From the NCBI GenBank assembly GCA_023436945.1, contig JAEZHG010000268.1, positions 1-7,683 of the forward strand: a stretch of 7,683 nucleotides of DNA. The letters run 5' to 3'. Below are positions 6,260-7,683 of the stretch, piece by piece (position 1 is the first letter of the stretch; each line of letters starts with the position of its first letter). This DNA comes from Pseudomonadota bacterium. GTDB lineage: Bacteria; Pseudomonadota; Alphaproteobacteria; Caulobacterales; Caulobacteraceae. The position numbers and the translations under genes were made by a program. Below the pieces are notes generated by a model that ran no database searches, was not told where the DNA came from, and worked only from the letters and a program-made list of their open reading frames with translations.

Positions 6260-7498
6260 TCAGTTGCCGGGGCGGGTCACATAGAAGCTGGCACTGTTGC
6301 CCGTTGCGGTGGATCCGGTGATTACGGCGCGGCTTCCACCCGTCAGATTGGTGTTGGCGATAGCCGAGACAGGCCCGCTATTGGTCTGGCTGTTGGTCGC
6401 GGTCAGTACGCCGCCACAGTCTGAACAGGCATAGCCCGTCACGCTGTTGCCCGTGGCATTGGCCCCGACATAGGCGTCATAGCCGGTGTGTCCGGTGACA
6501 TAGGCCGTGACAGCGACGCCGCCGGTGTTGATCTGGTTGTTGTCGATCTCGACCCAGATGTCGGCATTGCCGCTGACGGCCTGATTGCCAACACCGTCAG
6601 CCACGGCGCGGACCTGACCGAACTCATAGGCATAGGCACTGGCGTGGGAATAGACGTCACCACTGTTGCTCTGGTTGGTCGTCGTTAGCTGCGATCCGCC
6701 TGCATTATAGAGAAGCGCGCGGTTTGCGGCGGCGCTGCTGGTGGTGGCGGTGTCCCACGAATTATTGGCGACCGAGACGCTCTCTGCACCCGTCCAGCCG
6801 ACATTATCCTGAGACACGCTCAGGTCTTGGCCAGAGGTTCCGGTGGTGACGACCTGCACGCTGTTGGAAGCGGCATCTGCGTGGAAGCTGGCCTGACCTG
6901 GAACATAGAGCGCCGGCACATAGGTCTGGGCCAGCGTATGTTCCGTGCTTTCCTGATGGATGGTGCCGGAAGCGAAGGTGTTATTGCCGCCCGCATGCAG
7001 GCTGTTGGAATAGGCCGCCGAGGTGACCGCTGCTCCGCCGATCAGGCGCGCGTGGGTATTCTCTTGAATGACTGTTGAGACCGCAGGGCCATAGGCATAC
7101 TGCTGGCTATCCAGTGCCAAGGGCGCTCCATTGGCGGCGACAGAGGCTTCGTTGATGCGGGCCTGATTGACGACAACCACGGGGCCGCGCGTCTGGCCTT
7201 GCATATTAAGGCGTGCCTCGGCCACAGCGGCGGCAAAGCCCGTCTGGCGGTTCACAAAGCGCAGCGACTGCTGCTCTGTGCCACCGACGATGCGGTTGCC
7301 GATCGCGGTATTGCTGCCCCCAACCTGCTGGCGTGCGTCAACGACATCCAGCCTTTGATGGCTGAACACCTCGCCCAGTTGCAGTTGTTCGTTCAGGACA
7401 GTGCTGGCGTCCTGAGCGCTGGCCTTACTGGCTAGCGCCGCGAACAACGCGGTCGCGACGATCGTGCCAGCGAGACGGGTTGGCGCGTGTTTGGCCAT
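6260..7498 (-). CDS. hfaD: Holdfast attachment protein HfaD-like surface protein
   Basis: This 412-residue exported protein is most likely HfaD, which with HfaA anchors the holdfast polysaccharide to the cell pole in Caulobacter. The identification rests on its place directly after an hfaB-like gene and on its make-up: a signal peptide (MAKHAPTRLAGTIVATALFA..., cleavage near ASA-Q at residue 28) followed by an Asn/Gln/Ser/Thr/Gly/Ala-rich, beta-prone body. From about residue 79 to the end I see degenerate repeats of roughly 34-49 residues, each with a Q/N-rich turn (such as VVVVNQARINE, LTTTNQSNSG, WVEIDNNQINTG, LTATNSQTNSG) and a second half with a GNS-like motif (ATGNSVTGY, ATGNSASFY). Two cysteines form a CxxC in YACSDCGG (358 and 361). 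The ATG at 7498 lies 74 nt inside the upstream gene, in another frame, so translation is probably coupled. The start is supported by the signal peptide; only a weak GGAC precedes it. Confidence 0.8.
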   Translation of the reverse strand: MAKHAPTRLAGTIVATALFAALASKASAQDASTVLNEQLQLGEVFSHQRLDVVDARQQVGGSNTAIGNRIVGGTEQQSLRFVNRQTGFAAAVAEARLNMQGQTRGPVVVVNQARINEASVAANGAPLALDSQQYAYGPAVSTVIQENTHARLIGGAAVTSAAYSNSLHAGGNNTFASGTIHQESTEHTLAQTYVPALYVPGQASFHADAASNSVQVVTTGTSGQDLSVSQDNVGWTGAESVSVANNSWDTATTSSAAANRALLYNAGGSQLTTTNQSNSGDVYSHASAYAYEFGQVRAVADGVGNQAVSGNADIWVEIDNNQINTGGVAVTAYVTGHTGYDAYVGANATGNSVTGYACSDCGGVLTATNSQTNSGPVSAIANTNLTGGSRAVITGSTATGNSASFYVTRPGN

Positions 7499-7683
7499 TG
7501 TTGCTGTCCGTGGTGGGATAGGTTGGGTAATAGCCGCCAGTCGCGCCGACGGTGGTCGGGCCTAGCGGATCATTGTCAGAGCTGAGGCAGATTTCCGGGC
7601 CGGGTGCGCCATAGAGGTTGGCCATGAACTCGACCGTTGCACGCTCGACCAGCGCACGAACAGCTAGTTGCACAGGCTCAAGC
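7425..7683 (-). CDS. hfaB: CsgG-like holdfast secretion protein HfaB, C-terminal part
   Basis: The frame is open through the right edge; the visible residues begin LEPVQLAVRALVERATVEFMANL. The segment EPVQLAVRALVE matches the C-terminal helix of CsgG-family proteins (E. coli CsgG has EPVMLC... there, from memory). The following FMANLYGAPGPEICL fits HfaB. In Caulobacter HfaB is an outer-membrane lipoprotein required for secretion and stability of HfaA and HfaD. After the helix comes a Gly/Tyr/Pro/Thr-rich tail and then about 24 residues rich in arginine (SRWHDRRDRVVRG), ending at TAA 7425-7427. That basic end is encoded by the same DNA as the HfaD signal peptide. The N-terminal part and any hfaA gene lie outside the window. 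Confidence 0.8.
   Translation of the reverse strand, partial: LEPVQLAVRALVERATVEFMANLYGAPGPEICLSSDNDPLGPTTVGATGGYYPTYPTTDSNNGQTRANPSRWHDRRDRVVRGASQ

Noticed and set aside
1..7683. Insertion sequences, phage attachment sites, CRISPR arrays, tRNA genes, toxin-antitoxin or defence genes
   Set aside because: No transposase, integrase, regular direct repeats with spacers, cloverleaf or defence domains were found on either strand.

Overview
The window looks like a chromosomal segment of a GC-rich, stalked or holdfast-forming alphaproteobacterium, most likely of the Caulobacterales. The main reason is the pair of holdfast-anchor genes at the right end: the C-terminus of an HfaB/CsgG-type secretion protein followed by a complete HfaD-like surface protein. 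No mobile element, CRISPR array, tRNA or rRNA was seen, and the base composition looks even throughout.

Left to right: (1) the 3' end of a CPA2 (YbaL/KefB-type) cation:proton antiporter on +; (2) a shared terminator hairpin; (3) phoH on -, convergent with the antiporter; (4) a 326-bp divergent intergenic region whose minus strand could fold into several hairpins and ends in a good intrinsic terminator just before the phoH ribosome binding site; (5) a gamma-carbonic-anhydrase-like hexapeptide protein on +; (6) a secreted, proline- and cysteine-rich protein of unknown function on +; (7) a 14-bp bidirectional terminator; (8) a 959-residue two-repeat M16 zinc metallopeptidase with a signal peptide on -; (9) a 165-bp leader or spacer rich in inverted repeats; (10) hfaD on -, whose start lies 74 nt inside the end of hfaB; (11) hfaB on -, running off the right edge.

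The functional core is the hfaB-hfaD pair. From the known Caulobacter system, HfaB is the CsgG-like outer-membrane component needed to export HfaA and HfaD, which hold the adhesive holdfast polysaccharide on the cell surface. The M16 peptidase lies downstream on the same strand and is predicted to be periplasmic; a link to the holdfast is only positional. The phoH, carbonic-anhydrase-like and antiporter genes look like ordinary housekeeping or accessory genes with no shared pathway. The parts most worth a second look are the out-of-frame hfaB/hfaD overlap, the phoH leader (terminator plus hairpin over the Shine-Dalgarno), the degenerate repeats of HfaD and the unassigned cysteine-rich secreted protein.
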